NCBI GenBank assembly: GCA_024638395.1
Contig: JAHEKK010000191.1
Location: 1-6,444, forward strand
DNA: 6,444 nt
From: Gemmatimonadota bacterium
GTDB taxonomy: Bacteria; Gemmatimonadota; Gemmatimonadetes; Longimicrobiales; Gaopeijiaceae
Reading direction: 5' to 3'
Made by a program: the position numbers and the translations under genes. Position 1 is the stretch's first letter. The number at the start of each line of letters is the position of its first letter. This document shows, piece after piece, positions 1 to 6,444 of this stretch. The notes under the pieces are model-generated. The model saw nothing but the letters and a program-made list of their open reading frames with translations, made no database searches and was not told the DNA's origin.

Positions 1-1408
1 CACCGAAGCCGCGCCGCTCCATCTTCCCCCACCCCTCGGCTCCTCGCAGGGCCCGAAAGAGGCCCTTGAGTCGCCAGATCGCGCAGAGCTGCCGGTATCC
101 GAAGTTCTCCGCCACCGCCAAGGCGAAGAGCTGGACAATATCCCTTCGTCGCTCGTAGCGGCCGAATGCCTGTTCCTCCAGAACGACGGCCGACAAAGAC
201 ATCACGACGCCCAGCAAGACCGCCAGGGTGAAGAACGCGACCACGTGGCCCGTCGACACGGTCCCGAGCATCATGCCGAGTACGATGGTGACGTACCCGA
301 GGCACTCCACGATCGGACCCAGCATCTCAAGAAGAAAGAAGTGGGGGAGGGCAACCATGCCGGTGGCCCCGAACCTTCCGCGAAACATCATGGCCCGGTG
401 CCGGGTCAGGCTCTCGTACAGCCCTCGCTGCCATCGCTCCCGTTGGCGGGAGAGGTCGGACAAGGACTCCGGGACCTCGGTCCACGCCACCGAATCCGGC
501 ACGAAAGCCAAGCGGAAGGCCTGCCCCTTCTCGGCTGCGACGCGCTTCAAGCGAATCACCAACTCCATGTCCTCGCCTACGGTCTCGCCCGTGGTGTGCC
601 GGCTGGCGTAGCCTCCCGCATCGACGACGGCCTGCCGCCCGAACAAGCCGAACGCCCCCGAGATGACCGTGCTGGCGTTCAAGCGGGCCCAGCCGATACG
701 ACCTACCAGGAACGCTCGGAAGTACTCCACCACTTGAAATCGCGCCAAGAGGCTTCGCGGCAGGCGAACCGTCTGGACGATCCCGGACCGGACCCTACAG
801 CTGTTGACGATCCTGATGAGTCCCCCCGCCGCCACGGTACGGTGGTCCTCGAGGAAGGGCTGAATGATCCGCATGAGGGCGTCGCGCTCCAGGAGAGTGT
901 CTGCATCCACAGCGCAGAAGAAGGGAGTCGCGCAGTAGTTGATCCCGGCGTTCAGCGCATCCGCCTTGCCGCCGTTGACCTTGTCGATGACCCAGAGGTT
1001 GGGGTGATTCCGGCTCTGATAGATCCGCCTCACCGTGGCTGTCGGAAGTTCGGAGGTCGGCATTCGGGACGTGGGAACCAGATCAAAGGCCATGGTCAGA
1101 CGATCGACGGTGGAGTCAGTCGAGCCATCGTTTACGACGATGATGTGATGCCGGGGATAGTCGAGCCAAAGGAGGGAGCGGGTCGACTCGACGCAGGTGG
1201 CCTCCTCGTTGTAGGCCGGGGCCACAATCGTGATCGGTGGGGCTGCCCTGCTGCGAGAGGGGTCGAGGAGATCCAGGAGATGGAGGCGGCGGGCATAGCG
1301 CCGTACCGAAACCAGAGCCACGCTGGTCGTCAGGAGGTACATACCGTTGATGGCGCCGAAATAGGCCAGCACCAGGGCGTTGAAGGCGTCGAGGAGAGCG
1401 TAGAACAT
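1..1408 (-). CDS. Membrane family 2 glycosyltransferase, processive polysaccharide synthase type (3' end beyond window)
   Basis: The reading frame is open from an ATG at 1408 down to the left edge: 469 codons, no stop. It has every GT2 synthase motif: a membrane segment at about residues 8-31 followed by the basic RRYARR, the fold start ITIVAPAYNEE (59-69), VVNDGSTDS (91-99), NGGKADALNAG (145-155), the metal-binding DAD at 168-170, the GED catalytic-base motif at 278-280, and QRERW (QxxRW) at 322-326. Hydrophobic segments at about 350-385 and 388-410 would return the chain through the membrane, and the visible end, GKMERRGFG, resembles the usual C-terminus of PgaC-like synthases, so probably few residues are missing. 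The family transfers sugars from UDP-sugars in the cytosol and extrudes a beta-linked polymer across the inner membrane. The polymer (poly-GlcNAc, cellulose-like or other) cannot be told from sequence. No PilZ domain is seen in the visible part. The ATG lies 2 nt after the HEAT-gene stop, so it is probably translationally coupled. Confidence 0.93.
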   Translation of the reverse strand, partial: MFYALLDAFNALVLAYFGAINGMYLLTTSVALVSVRRYARRLHLLDLLDPSRSRAAPPITIVAPAYNEEATCVESTRSLLWLDYPRHHIIVVNDGSTDSTVDRLTMAFDLVPTSRMPTSELPTATVRRIYQSRNHPNLWVIDKVNGGKADALNAGINYCATPFFCAVDADTLLERDALMRIIQPFLEDHRTVAAGGLIRIVNSCRVRSGIVQTVRLPRSLLARFQVVEYFRAFLVGRIGWARLNASTVISGAFGLFGRQAVVDAGGYASRHTTGETVGEDMELVIRLKRVAAEKGQAFRLAFVPDSVAWTEVPESLSDLSRQRERWQRGLYESLTRHRAMMFRGRFGATGMVALPHFFLLEMLGPIVECLGYVTIVLGMMLGTVSTGHVVAFFTLAVLLGVVMSLSAVVLEEQAFGRYERRRDIVQLFALAVAENFGYRQLCAIWRLKGLFRALRGAEGWGKMERRGFG

Positions 1409-1410
1409 CG

Positions 1411-2439
1411 CTATCTCGCTTCCGCCAGCGCTTGACGGGCGACGCGGGAACGTCCGTGGTCCCGCCCAGCCAGTTCCCGCAGCGCCATGCGGCCTCCGGC
1501 TTCCAGCAGAGCCCGGCCGGCGTTGAGGGCGACCCAGGGGGACGGGTCGTACAAGATCATGTCCCGGAGGAGCTCGTGGTCCTCTCGGCCTCCGGACCTT
1601 CCCAGAGCCCTGGCCGCAGAAAGGCGAAGGGCAAACGACTCCGAGTTCAGATGCGCCAGGGCGGCCGGTCGGTGCTCCTCCGTTCCCACCCGCTCCAAGA
1701 GGCGCAGACATGCCGAACCCAGGTCCGGATCCGACGTCGATTCGAGGACAGTTTGGGCGATCTTCGCCGCCCCCGCGTCGTTCAGGTGGGCCAGGGCGTC
1801 GGCGACGGCCGCTCGCATGGGTGTGGGGTTCTCCGCGTCACTCAGTGCACCTCGAAGCCCGGGGGCCCCGGCTGGGCCGAAAGTGGCGAGCACCGAGGCG
1901 AGGAAGTCCGGACGCCAACCCTCGAATCGCCCAAGTCGGCTCATGACCTGGGGGAGGTGGGCAATGGAGCCCTCCCGGGCCAGCGTTGCGGCAGCCGTCA
2001 GCGCAACGACGGGCGCAGGATCGGAGAGCCCCGCCACCACTTCGTCACTCCATCCGCTCAAGTCCAGTTCTCCGAGGGTCTGGACGGCCCGGGCCCGGGC
2101 CTCCGGGGAGTTTGCTCGCAGGCGACCGGCTACGGATGACAAGTGGGGCCTGGCCAGGAGCCGGATGAGGGCCTGGTCCCGCCCCTCGACCCGACGGGCG
2201 TACTCGAGAAGGAAATCGACGAATTCGGCCCGTTCGTGGACTCTCACCTTCGCCCAAAGTCGCTCAGGCGCCGCCGATTCCATGAGCACGTCCATCAGGG
2301 CCGGGACCCAACGCCGGGCCTGGGCAAGGCGCCGGGCCGGGACGCGCTCCCGGTGTCGTCGCAACACGAGTGCGAAGGCGGCCAGGGCCATCGCCTGGAC
2401 CCCCATGATCGTCATCAGCACGAGGAGGACCGTGGTCAT
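1411..2439 (-). CDS. Membrane-anchored HEAT-repeat protein
   Basis: The protein has 342 residues. A single N-terminal membrane segment (about residues 3-26) is followed at once by a very basic stretch (RRHRERVPARR), which by the positive-inside rule puts the rest of the chain in the cytosol. From about residue 100 to the end it is made of paired amphipathic helices of HEAT/PBS-lyase type. Clear repeat cores start near residues 111 (SPEARARAVQTLGEL), 140 (DPAPVVALTAAATL), 205, 237, 266 (SESFALRLSAARALG) and 298 (DPSPWVALNAGRALLEAG). No catalytic motif is seen. HEAT solenoids are protein-binding scaffolds. Its place between a response regulator and a membrane glycosyltransferase, with gaps of 3 and 2 nt, suggests it links or controls the synthase; this is inferred from context only. 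The ATG at 2439 sits 3 nt after the upstream stop. A GGAGG lies 12 nt before it, which is rather far, so coupling to upstream translation is likely. Confidence 0.9.
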   Translation of the reverse strand: MTTVLLVLMTIMGVQAMALAAFALVLRRHRERVPARRLAQARRWVPALMDVLMESAAPERLWAKVRVHERAEFVDFLLEYARRVEGRDQALIRLLARPHLSSVAGRLRANSPEARARAVQTLGELDLSGWSDEVVAGLSDPAPVVALTAAATLAREGSIAHLPQVMSRLGRFEGWRPDFLASVLATFGPAGAPGLRGALSDAENPTPMRAAVADALAHLNDAGAAKIAQTVLESTSDPDLGSACLRLLERVGTEEHRPAALAHLNSESFALRLSAARALGRSGGREDHELLRDMILYDPSPWVALNAGRALLEAGGRMALRELAGRDHGRSRVARQALAEAR

Positions 2440-2442
2440 GGT

Positions 2443-4560
2443 TCAGGCAAGCCTCCACCCGGCCCGGCCCTTCACCAGACTCTCCACGCGAGCTATGAAC
2501 TCGCCCGAGTCGAAGGGCTTGGACAACGCGTCGTTGGCGCCCAACTCGAGGGCCCTCGCCGCGTCGGCGGGATTCCCGGATGTGAGCACCATGATGGGAA
2601 CCGGCGCGAAGTGAGCATTCAGGCGAAGCCGGTGCAGGATCTCGAAGCCACTGGCCCCGGGGAGGGTGGTGTCCACGATCACGACCGTCGGGAGGGCCTT
2701 GTCCACCGCGGCCATGGCCTCGCCCCCGTCGGCGAACCGGGTGACACGATACCCCGCCCGCCGGAGCCGGTGGGATACCAACTCGGCCACGATGTCGTCG
2801 TCCTCGATCAAGACGACCTGTCGCATGGTGGGGAGGACTTCTTGCTGATCGGAGACCGAGGCGCCCCCCCCGCCCCGCTTGGCAACATGAAGGCGATGGG
2901 AGGCGCGAGCCGCGGCGTCTTCGATTCCGTCGCCGGGCTCCAGCGCGGCGGAACCGATGGAGCAGGTGATGCGCACTTCCGGAGACTCGGGCACGGTCAC
3001 CGCGCTCACCGCGTCCAGGATCTTGTTCACGATGTTGGCAGCCTGTGAAGGGCCGACGCCCCCCAAGAGGACTGCGAAATCGTCTTGTCCCCACCGGGTG
3101 AGCAGGTCGGTCCGACGGACCGTGTAAGACAGGGTAGCCGCCAGGAGCTTCATTGCCCGATCCCGCGCCGCCGCCCCCCACTCTTCGCCAAGTCGCGACG
3201 CCTCGTCCAGGGACACGAAGACCAGTGTCAGTTCGTCGCCCCGCCGGAGGGCCGCGAGACGCGCCCGCTCTGCGCTCTCCAGGAATAGCGAGCGGTTGGG
3301 GAGACCGGTCAAGGCATCCCGGTGCGCCAGGTACCTGGACTCAGCGCTCCGCTCCAGGAGGCCGGATACGGCAGACGCGAGGGTAGCGGGGTGAACGGAC
3401 TTTTCGTAGAAGGCATCGGCTCCGATGGCCAAACACTCGGTCTTCGGCTGGGCCCCGGTCTTGCCGGAGAGCATGATGATCGGCGTCCCTGATGTCCGAG
3501 GACTCTCCCGAAGGCGGGTCAGAAGGTCCCTCCCGTCTGCACCGGGCATGCCGAGATCCAGGACGATCAAGGAGATGTCCTGCTGCGCCAGCATCTCCTC
3601 GGCGAGCTCCACGCTACCGGCCTGGAAGACCTGCCGATTGGGACCTGATAGCACCTCTCGCACGAGGAGAGCCTGTACCGGGTCATCCTCGACGATCATG
3701 ATTCGGACAGGGTCGGGATCTCGGACCGCGGTCGCCTCGTCGAGGGCCCCGAGGAGCTGGTTCGTCGTCGCCAGGAGATCGACATCGGCAACGGCCAGCA
3801 CCCGACGCGCCAGCTCGCCCACGTCGGGGAAGCGTACCTCCATCTTCGACCCGGCCAGGGACCGAACCACCCTCCGGATCGAGTCATCCGCACCTGGTTC
3901 ACCCTTCTCGAGAGCCTGCCGAGCCGCCCTCAAGGCCGCGTGTCTGCCGATGAGTCCCTGGCGGTACCACCGGGTCATGTCGTCCTGGAAGAGGGACTCA
4001 GGCTCCGAGACGGGGAGACCCGGATCCCTCTGCCGCTGATCGGCACCGTCACCTGCCTCGTCGTCAGACTCGGAAACCGCCTCCGTCGACAAGTCGGACC
4101 ACAGGGCATCGAGGGGGGCCTCGGTGTGCCGGATCGCGACCTGCCTGGGCACGCTCCCGATGCCCGCCAGGTCTGCAAGTCGCGAGGTGGGAAGGTCTAC
4201 CGCGCGAACGTCCCGGAAGGAAACCAGCAGGGACCAGTTCCCGCGAGGCGGGCCGGGCCAGAGGACGGGGGCCAGGGACCCGGAAGCGGCGGTGGCGCGG
4301 ACCCGGGCCGCGGCCACGATGCTCGTGCCCCGGACGAAAACAGCCCATGTGCCGGGCGTCAGCTGCTCCCAGACCCTCCGGTTTCGGGACCCGTCGCGCA
4401 TGCCCCAGACCCGGAGCGTTTCGTGACTGTCTGAAAGGTCCGACATCGCGGCGTTCGAACCCGGGGGCAAATCGAGGCCCGCCAGGTCGACGTCGCACAG
4501 CACAGAAAGCTCGAAACGGGCCCCATGTCGGCCCACAGGGAGAATGACCAGTGTATCCAC
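2443..4560 (-). CDS. Multidomain response regulator: EVE/PUA-like, degenerate Hpt, REC, degenerate GGDEF, REC
   Basis: The protein has 705 residues and is cytosolic, with no signal or membrane segment. Domains: (1) residues about 1-145 resemble EVE/PUA-like domains of McrB-type proteins (VWG 51-53, N60, W64, LAPVLW 96-101, W109); (2) an acidic linker at about 155-185; (3) an Hpt-like helical segment at 190-280, with RSLAGS at 233-238 where Hpt has HSLxGS; (4) a receiver at 286-402, with acidic E291-D293, phosphoacceptor D335, S365 and K387; (5) GGDEF at 411-563, starting DALTGLPNR, with the signature changed to GQDDF (491-495), the first metal Asp replaced by S450, and RxxD kept at 482-485; (6) a second receiver at 580-700, with D586-D589, phosphoacceptor D630, T660 and K681-P682. 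Cyclase activity is unlikely, whereas c-di-GMP binding at RxxD is possible. The start is GTG at 4560: an in-frame stop lies a short way upstream with no other start between. It heads the operon with the HEAT and glycosyltransferase genes. The receivers are certain; domains 1 and 3 are inferred. Confidence 0.93.
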   Translation of the reverse strand: MDTLVILPVGRHGARFELSVLCDVDLAGLDLPPGSNAAMSDLSDSHETLRVWGMRDGSRNRRVWEQLTPGTWAVFVRGTSIVAAARVRATAASGSLAPVLWPGPPRGNWSLLVSFRDVRAVDLPTSRLADLAGIGSVPRQVAIRHTEAPLDALWSDLSTEAVSESDDEAGDGADQRQRDPGLPVSEPESLFQDDMTRWYRQGLIGRHAALRAARQALEKGEPGADDSIRRVVRSLAGSKMEVRFPDVGELARRVLAVADVDLLATTNQLLGALDEATAVRDPDPVRIMIVEDDPVQALLVREVLSGPNRQVFQAGSVELAEEMLAQQDISLIVLDLGMPGADGRDLLTRLRESPRTSGTPIIMLSGKTGAQPKTECLAIGADAFYEKSVHPATLASAVSGLLERSAESRYLAHRDALTGLPNRSLFLESAERARLAALRRGDELTLVFVSLDEASRLGEEWGAAARDRAMKLLAATLSYTVRRTDLLTRWGQDDFAVLLGGVGPSQAANIVNKILDAVSAVTVPESPEVRITCSIGSAALEPGDGIEDAAARASHRLHVAKRGGGGASVSDQQEVLPTMRQVVLIEDDDIVAELVSHRLRRAGYRVTRFADGGEAMAAVDKALPTVVIVDTTLPGASGFEILHRLRLNAHFAPVPIMVLTSGNPADAARALELGANDALSKPFDSGEFIARVESLVKGRAGWRLA

Positions 4561-4717
4561 CCCATGATTGTCGGCCTGGTGAGGGCGGTGTTAACCCGGA
4601 AAAGCGCCCGGGCGGGCGAGGGTTCCCCCCACCGGACCGGACAGCGCAGACCCTGGCCCGCCCATCCGCCTAGGCACATCTTGCCCCTCACGCTCGAGAC
4701 CGCCGCCAGGAGGCCCC
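4561..4717. promoter_or_regulatory. Divergent intergenic region, presumed promoters for the regulator operon and the M19 gene
   Basis: These 157 nt separate the starts of two divergent genes, so promoters for both should lie here. No convincing -35/-10 pair is visible on either strand. Two short palindromes can be seen: GTTAAC at 4590-4595 and CGCCCGGGCG at 4605-4614. Both are short enough to be chance in such GC-rich DNA, but they lie in the right place for an operator upstream of the minus-strand operon. The minus-strand GTG start at 4560 has no clear Shine-Dalgarno sequence. Confidence 0.5.
4708..4713 (+). promoter_or_regulatory. Shine-Dalgarno sequence of the M19 gene
   Basis: A perfect AGGAGG is separated from the ATG at 4718 by four cytosines. 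It supports this ATG as the start. The spacing is a little short, but the match is the best in the window. Confidence 0.75.
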
Positions 4718-5875
4718 ATGCCCGAGACCCGTCGCGACTTCCTCAAACAGGCGGCCGCAGCCGGTGTCGCCGTCCCAGCCGTTTCGTTGAGAGGCGGGGG
4801 AACCGCCTCCGGGACGCCGGACACCCAGGCCTGCGACGCGGGCAAGATGACGCACTCCATCCTCGAAGAGGATCATCCCTGGATCTATATCGATTCGTGC
4901 ATGCAGATGTGGCCCGACGGCGACTTCCACCTGGCCCATCGCCACGGCGTCACCACGTATGCAGTCACGGCTTGGAGCCCGCCCGCGGATGCCGCAACGG
5001 CCCTGCAGGGTCTGATGTACTGGCACGGCCTCGCCCGGGAGCATGACGGCCTCGAAGTCGTCCGCACCGTGGACGACATCCGCCGCATGAAGCGGGACGG
5101 CAAGGCCGGCCTGCTGCTGGCTGCCCAAGACGGCGATTGGATCGGCCACGATCTGAGCCGGGTTCAGGCGTTTCACGAGGCCGGGCTTCGCATGATGCTC
5201 CTGGTCTACAGCGCCGACAACCAACTGGGGGGCGGGTGCCTGGACCGGACCGATGCCGGCCTCTCCCTGCTGGGCCAGCGGGTGGTCGAGGAGTGCAATC
5301 GCGTGGGCATCGTCCTCGACCTGAGCCACACCGGCCGACGCACCACGCTGGAGATCGTGGATCACAGTGCCCACCCCTGCGTGTGGAGCCACTCCAACTG
5401 TGACGCTCTGGTCCCCAATCCCCGGAATGTGGACGACGAGCAGATCCGCGCTTGTATTGCCCGCGGCGGCGTCATAGGGCTCGTGTCATGGGGACCCCTT
5501 TGCATGCGGCCCGACAGCACAAGTCGTCCCACGCTCGACGACTACATCGACCACATGGACCACGTGGCGCAGATCGCAGGAAACGCCGACCACATCGGTA
5601 TGGGCACCGACATCTCCATCGGCACATATCCCCTCCATGAGCACGACCCCTTCGGCGCTCCCGCGTACCCCGTGTTCACCCAGCGATACAACCAGTACGT
5701 CACAGCCGACATCCGGGCCCGAGAGCGAAACATCGAGGGGTTCGACGACTACGCCCAGATCGTCGATGTGGCTGAGCGGCTGAAGGGGCGCGGCTACTCC
5801 GACGAAGACGTTGGGAAGATCCTGGGCGGGAACTACATGCGGGTCTTCGGCGAGGTGTGGGCCGAGGCAGGGTAG
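4718..5875 (+). CDS. Tat-exported peptidase family M19 (membrane dipeptidase-like) protein with altered metal site
   Basis: The protein has 385 residues. The N-terminus, TRRDFLK (4-10) followed by an Ala/Val-rich stretch to about residue 24, is a twin-arginine signal, so the folded enzyme is probably exported to the periplasm. The rest matches the M19 alpha/beta-barrel amidohydrolase fold: FHEAGLRMMLLVYSADNQ (152-169), VLDLSHTG (199-206, metal ligand H204), CVWSHSNCDAL (221-231, metal ligand H225), PNPRNVDDEQIRA (233-245), ARGGVIGLVSW, GMGTD (294-298, catalytic-site D298) and ILGGNYMRVF (368-377). Classical members hydrolyse dipeptides with two zinc ions. Here the usual DGHND near the N-terminus reads DSCMQ (59-63), so the HxD ligands are replaced, and the bridging Glu position appears to be D138 (QDGD). 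The protein may bind one metal or have another substrate; the family assignment is firm, the reaction is not. The ATG is supported by AGGAGG just upstream. It is transcribed away from the regulator operon and is apparently monocistronic. Confidence 0.92.
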   Translation: MPETRRDFLKQAAAAGVAVPAVSLRGGGTASGTPDTQACDAGKMTHSILEEDHPWIYIDSCMQMWPDGDFHLAHRHGVTTYAVTAWSPPADAATALQGLMYWHGLAREHDGLEVVRTVDDIRRMKRDGKAGLLLAAQDGDWIGHDLSRVQAFHEAGLRMMLLVYSADNQLGGGCLDRTDAGLSLLGQRVVEECNRVGIVLDLSHTGRRTTLEIVDHSAHPCVWSHSNCDALVPNPRNVDDEQIRACIARGGVIGLVSWGPLCMRPDSTSRPTLDDYIDHMDHVAQIAGNADHIGMGTDISIGTYPLHEHDPFGAPAYPVFTQRYNQYVTADIRARERNIEGFDDYAQIVDVAERLKGRGYSDEDVGKILGGNYMRVFGEVWAEAG

Positions 5876-5878
5876 GAA

Positions 5879-5892
5879 GCCCCGCGCGGGGT
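5879..5892. terminator. Possible bidirectional hairpin between convergent genes
   Basis: A GC-rich inverted repeat, GCCCC-GCGC-GGGGT, centred on the palindrome CCCCGCGCGGGG (5880-5891), lies 4 nt after the M19 stop codon and about 30 nt beyond the stop of the convergent minus-strand gene. It can fold from either strand. There is no T-tract on either side, so intrinsic termination is only a guess from position. Confidence 0.35.
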
Positions 5893-5924
5893 TCACCGGG
5901 GTCCGGCTGCGTCGTCCCTGACCC

Positions 5925-6444
5925 TCAACCCGCCCCAAAATCGTCGATGAGGGGGCACGCCTCCGAGGGTGGATAGTCCGGCGCCTGGCCATCCATGGAC
6001 CCAGGCAGGAAGGACTCCAGCTGGCGCGCCAACTCGGATCCGAACGCGGCGATGCCCGCCTCGGTGTAGTGGACCGTGTCGACAAAGTGGGCCTCGTCGG
6101 CGATCGACGCCGCCATATCGATCACCTCCACGTCGGCCCGGCTTCTGGCAAACGCCCTGACTTCGTCGTTGTAGGCCATGACGTGCCGTAGGTACTCGGC
6201 ATGGCTCTCGGGCCCCCGGCTCGCACCCGCCTCTCCGCCCACCGCCAGAGCCTGAACCTGAGCATACCGCTCCGGCAGACGGGAAAAGGGCATGGTCAAC
6301 AGCACCAACTCGAACCCGTACTCACGACCCATTCCGGCCAAAGTCCTCAGGTTTCTGCGGAAGATCCCGAGGCCGTTGCCGATGTCCACGTCCACCACTG
6401 GAGGGGCCGGTGGGGACCGCCAGCGAGCCAGCCGGCTCCGCAAC
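5925..6444 (-). CDS. SGNH/GDSL-hydrolase-like protein, C-terminal part (5' end beyond window)
   Basis: The last 172 codons of a minus-strand gene are open from the right edge to TGA at 5925-5927. A TTG occurs at the very edge, but the fragment lacks the N-terminal half of the fold, so the true start lies outside. Seen, numbering from the edge: FRRNLRTLAGMGREYGFELVLLTMPF, cut here as residues 28-37 (FRRNLRTLAG) and 44-53 (FELVLLTMPF); YNDEVRAFA (91-99); VEVIDMAA (105-112); and FVDTVHYTEAG (120-130). The last gives the DxxH catalytic pair (D122, H125) of block V of SGNH hydrolases. The nucleophilic Ser, Gly and Asn blocks must lie beyond the window, so activity cannot be judged. SGNH enzymes are esterases or lipases, and many act on acyl groups of surface polysaccharides. 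It converges on the M19 gene, and no operon partner is visible. A membrane-associated, AlgX/DltD-like version is possible but cannot be decided. Confidence 0.8.
   Translation of the reverse strand, partial: LRSRLARWRSPPAPPVVDVDIGNGLGIFRRNLRTLAGMGREYGFELVLLTMPFSRLPERYAQVQALAVGGEAGASRGPESHAEYLRHVMAYNDEVRAFARSRADVEVIDMAASIADEAHFVDTVHYTEAGIAAFGSELARQLESFLPGSMDGQAPDYPPSEACPLIDDFGAG

Noticed and set aside
245..1435. Long plus-strand open frame of 396 codons opposite the glycosyltransferase
   Set aside because: It is antisense to a continuous minus-strand frame carrying every GT2 catalytic motif. The plus-strand product has no recognisable domain and looks like a GC-rich shadow.
1432..3048. Several plus-strand open frames (up to 375 codons) opposite the HEAT and regulator genes
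   Set aside because: They overlap each other and lie antisense to genes with clear domain content. Their products are low-complexity and rich in Arg, Gly and Pro, as expected for antisense frames in GC-rich DNA.
2264..3181. Minus-strand open frame of 305 codons in another frame of the regulator gene
   Set aside because: The product is dominated by Gly, Arg and Pro and overlaps the GGDEF and second receiver coding sequence. It is a same-strand shadow.
4359..4691. ATG-started minus-strand frame beginning upstream of the regulator's GTG
   Set aside because: It is in a different frame from the receiver and GGDEF domains, and its product resembles no known domain. The GTG frame carries the EVE-like pattern in continuity with the rest of the protein.
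4688..5392. Minus-strand open frame of 234 codons opposite the M19 gene
   Set aside because: The plus strand encodes clear M19 motifs preceded by a perfect Shine-Dalgarno sequence. The antisense product has no such support.
6441..6443. TTG at the right edge as the start of the SGNH-like gene
   Set aside because: Starting here would omit the N-terminal SGNH blocks with the Ser nucleophile. The open frame simply runs off the window, so the gene is treated as partial.
1..6444. Possible CRISPR array, tRNA, rRNA, insertion sequence or long repeats
   Set aside because: No repeated units, cloverleaf-like segments, transposase frames or terminal inverted repeats were seen. All space except two short spacers is taken by the five genes.

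Overview
This is a GC-rich bacterial window in which nearly every base is coding. It carries three minus-strand genes packed head to tail (about 4560 down to the left edge), one divergent plus-strand gene (4718-5875), and the 3' part of a convergent minus-strand gene at the right edge. The GC-rich codon use, a Tat-type leader (TRRDFLK) on the plus-strand enzyme, and an inner-membrane polysaccharide-type glycosyltransferase paired with a HEAT protein and a complex response regulator suggest an environmental Gram-negative such as Gemmatimonadota, Acidobacteriota or Myxococcota. That taxonomic placement is an inference; there is no rRNA or other marker gene here.

Minus-strand block. Gene 1 (4560-2443) is a 705-residue multidomain regulator. 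In order it has an EVE/PUA-like N-terminal domain, an Hpt-like segment without its phosphoacceptor histidine, a receiver domain, a degenerate GGDEF domain that keeps an RxxD inhibitory-site motif, and a second receiver domain. Gene 2 (2439-1411) follows after 3 nt and is a membrane-anchored HEAT-repeat protein. Gene 3 (1408 to beyond the left edge) follows after 2 nt and is a membrane-embedded family 2 glycosyltransferase with the D, DxD, ED and QxxRW motifs of processive polysaccharide synthases. The spacing implies one transcript and translational coupling. The simplest reading is a regulated exopolysaccharide module: the regulator senses phosphorylation and perhaps c-di-GMP, the HEAT protein is a cytosolic-facing scaffold, and the glycosyltransferase makes the polymer.

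Divergent side. A 157-nt intergenic region separates the operon from a Tat-exported peptidase M19 (membrane dipeptidase-like) protein. This protein keeps the C-terminal metal-site signatures but has substitutions in the usual N-terminal HxD metal ligands and at the bridging glutamate. After a short GC-rich hairpin comes the C-terminal part of an SGNH/GDSL-hydrolase-like protein on the minus strand, cut by the right edge. Neither gene has an evident functional link to the polysaccharide operon, although SGNH enzymes are often polysaccharide O-acyl esterases.

The most unusual item is the regulator's domain architecture. I saw no mobile element, CRISPR array, tRNA, rRNA or long repeat.
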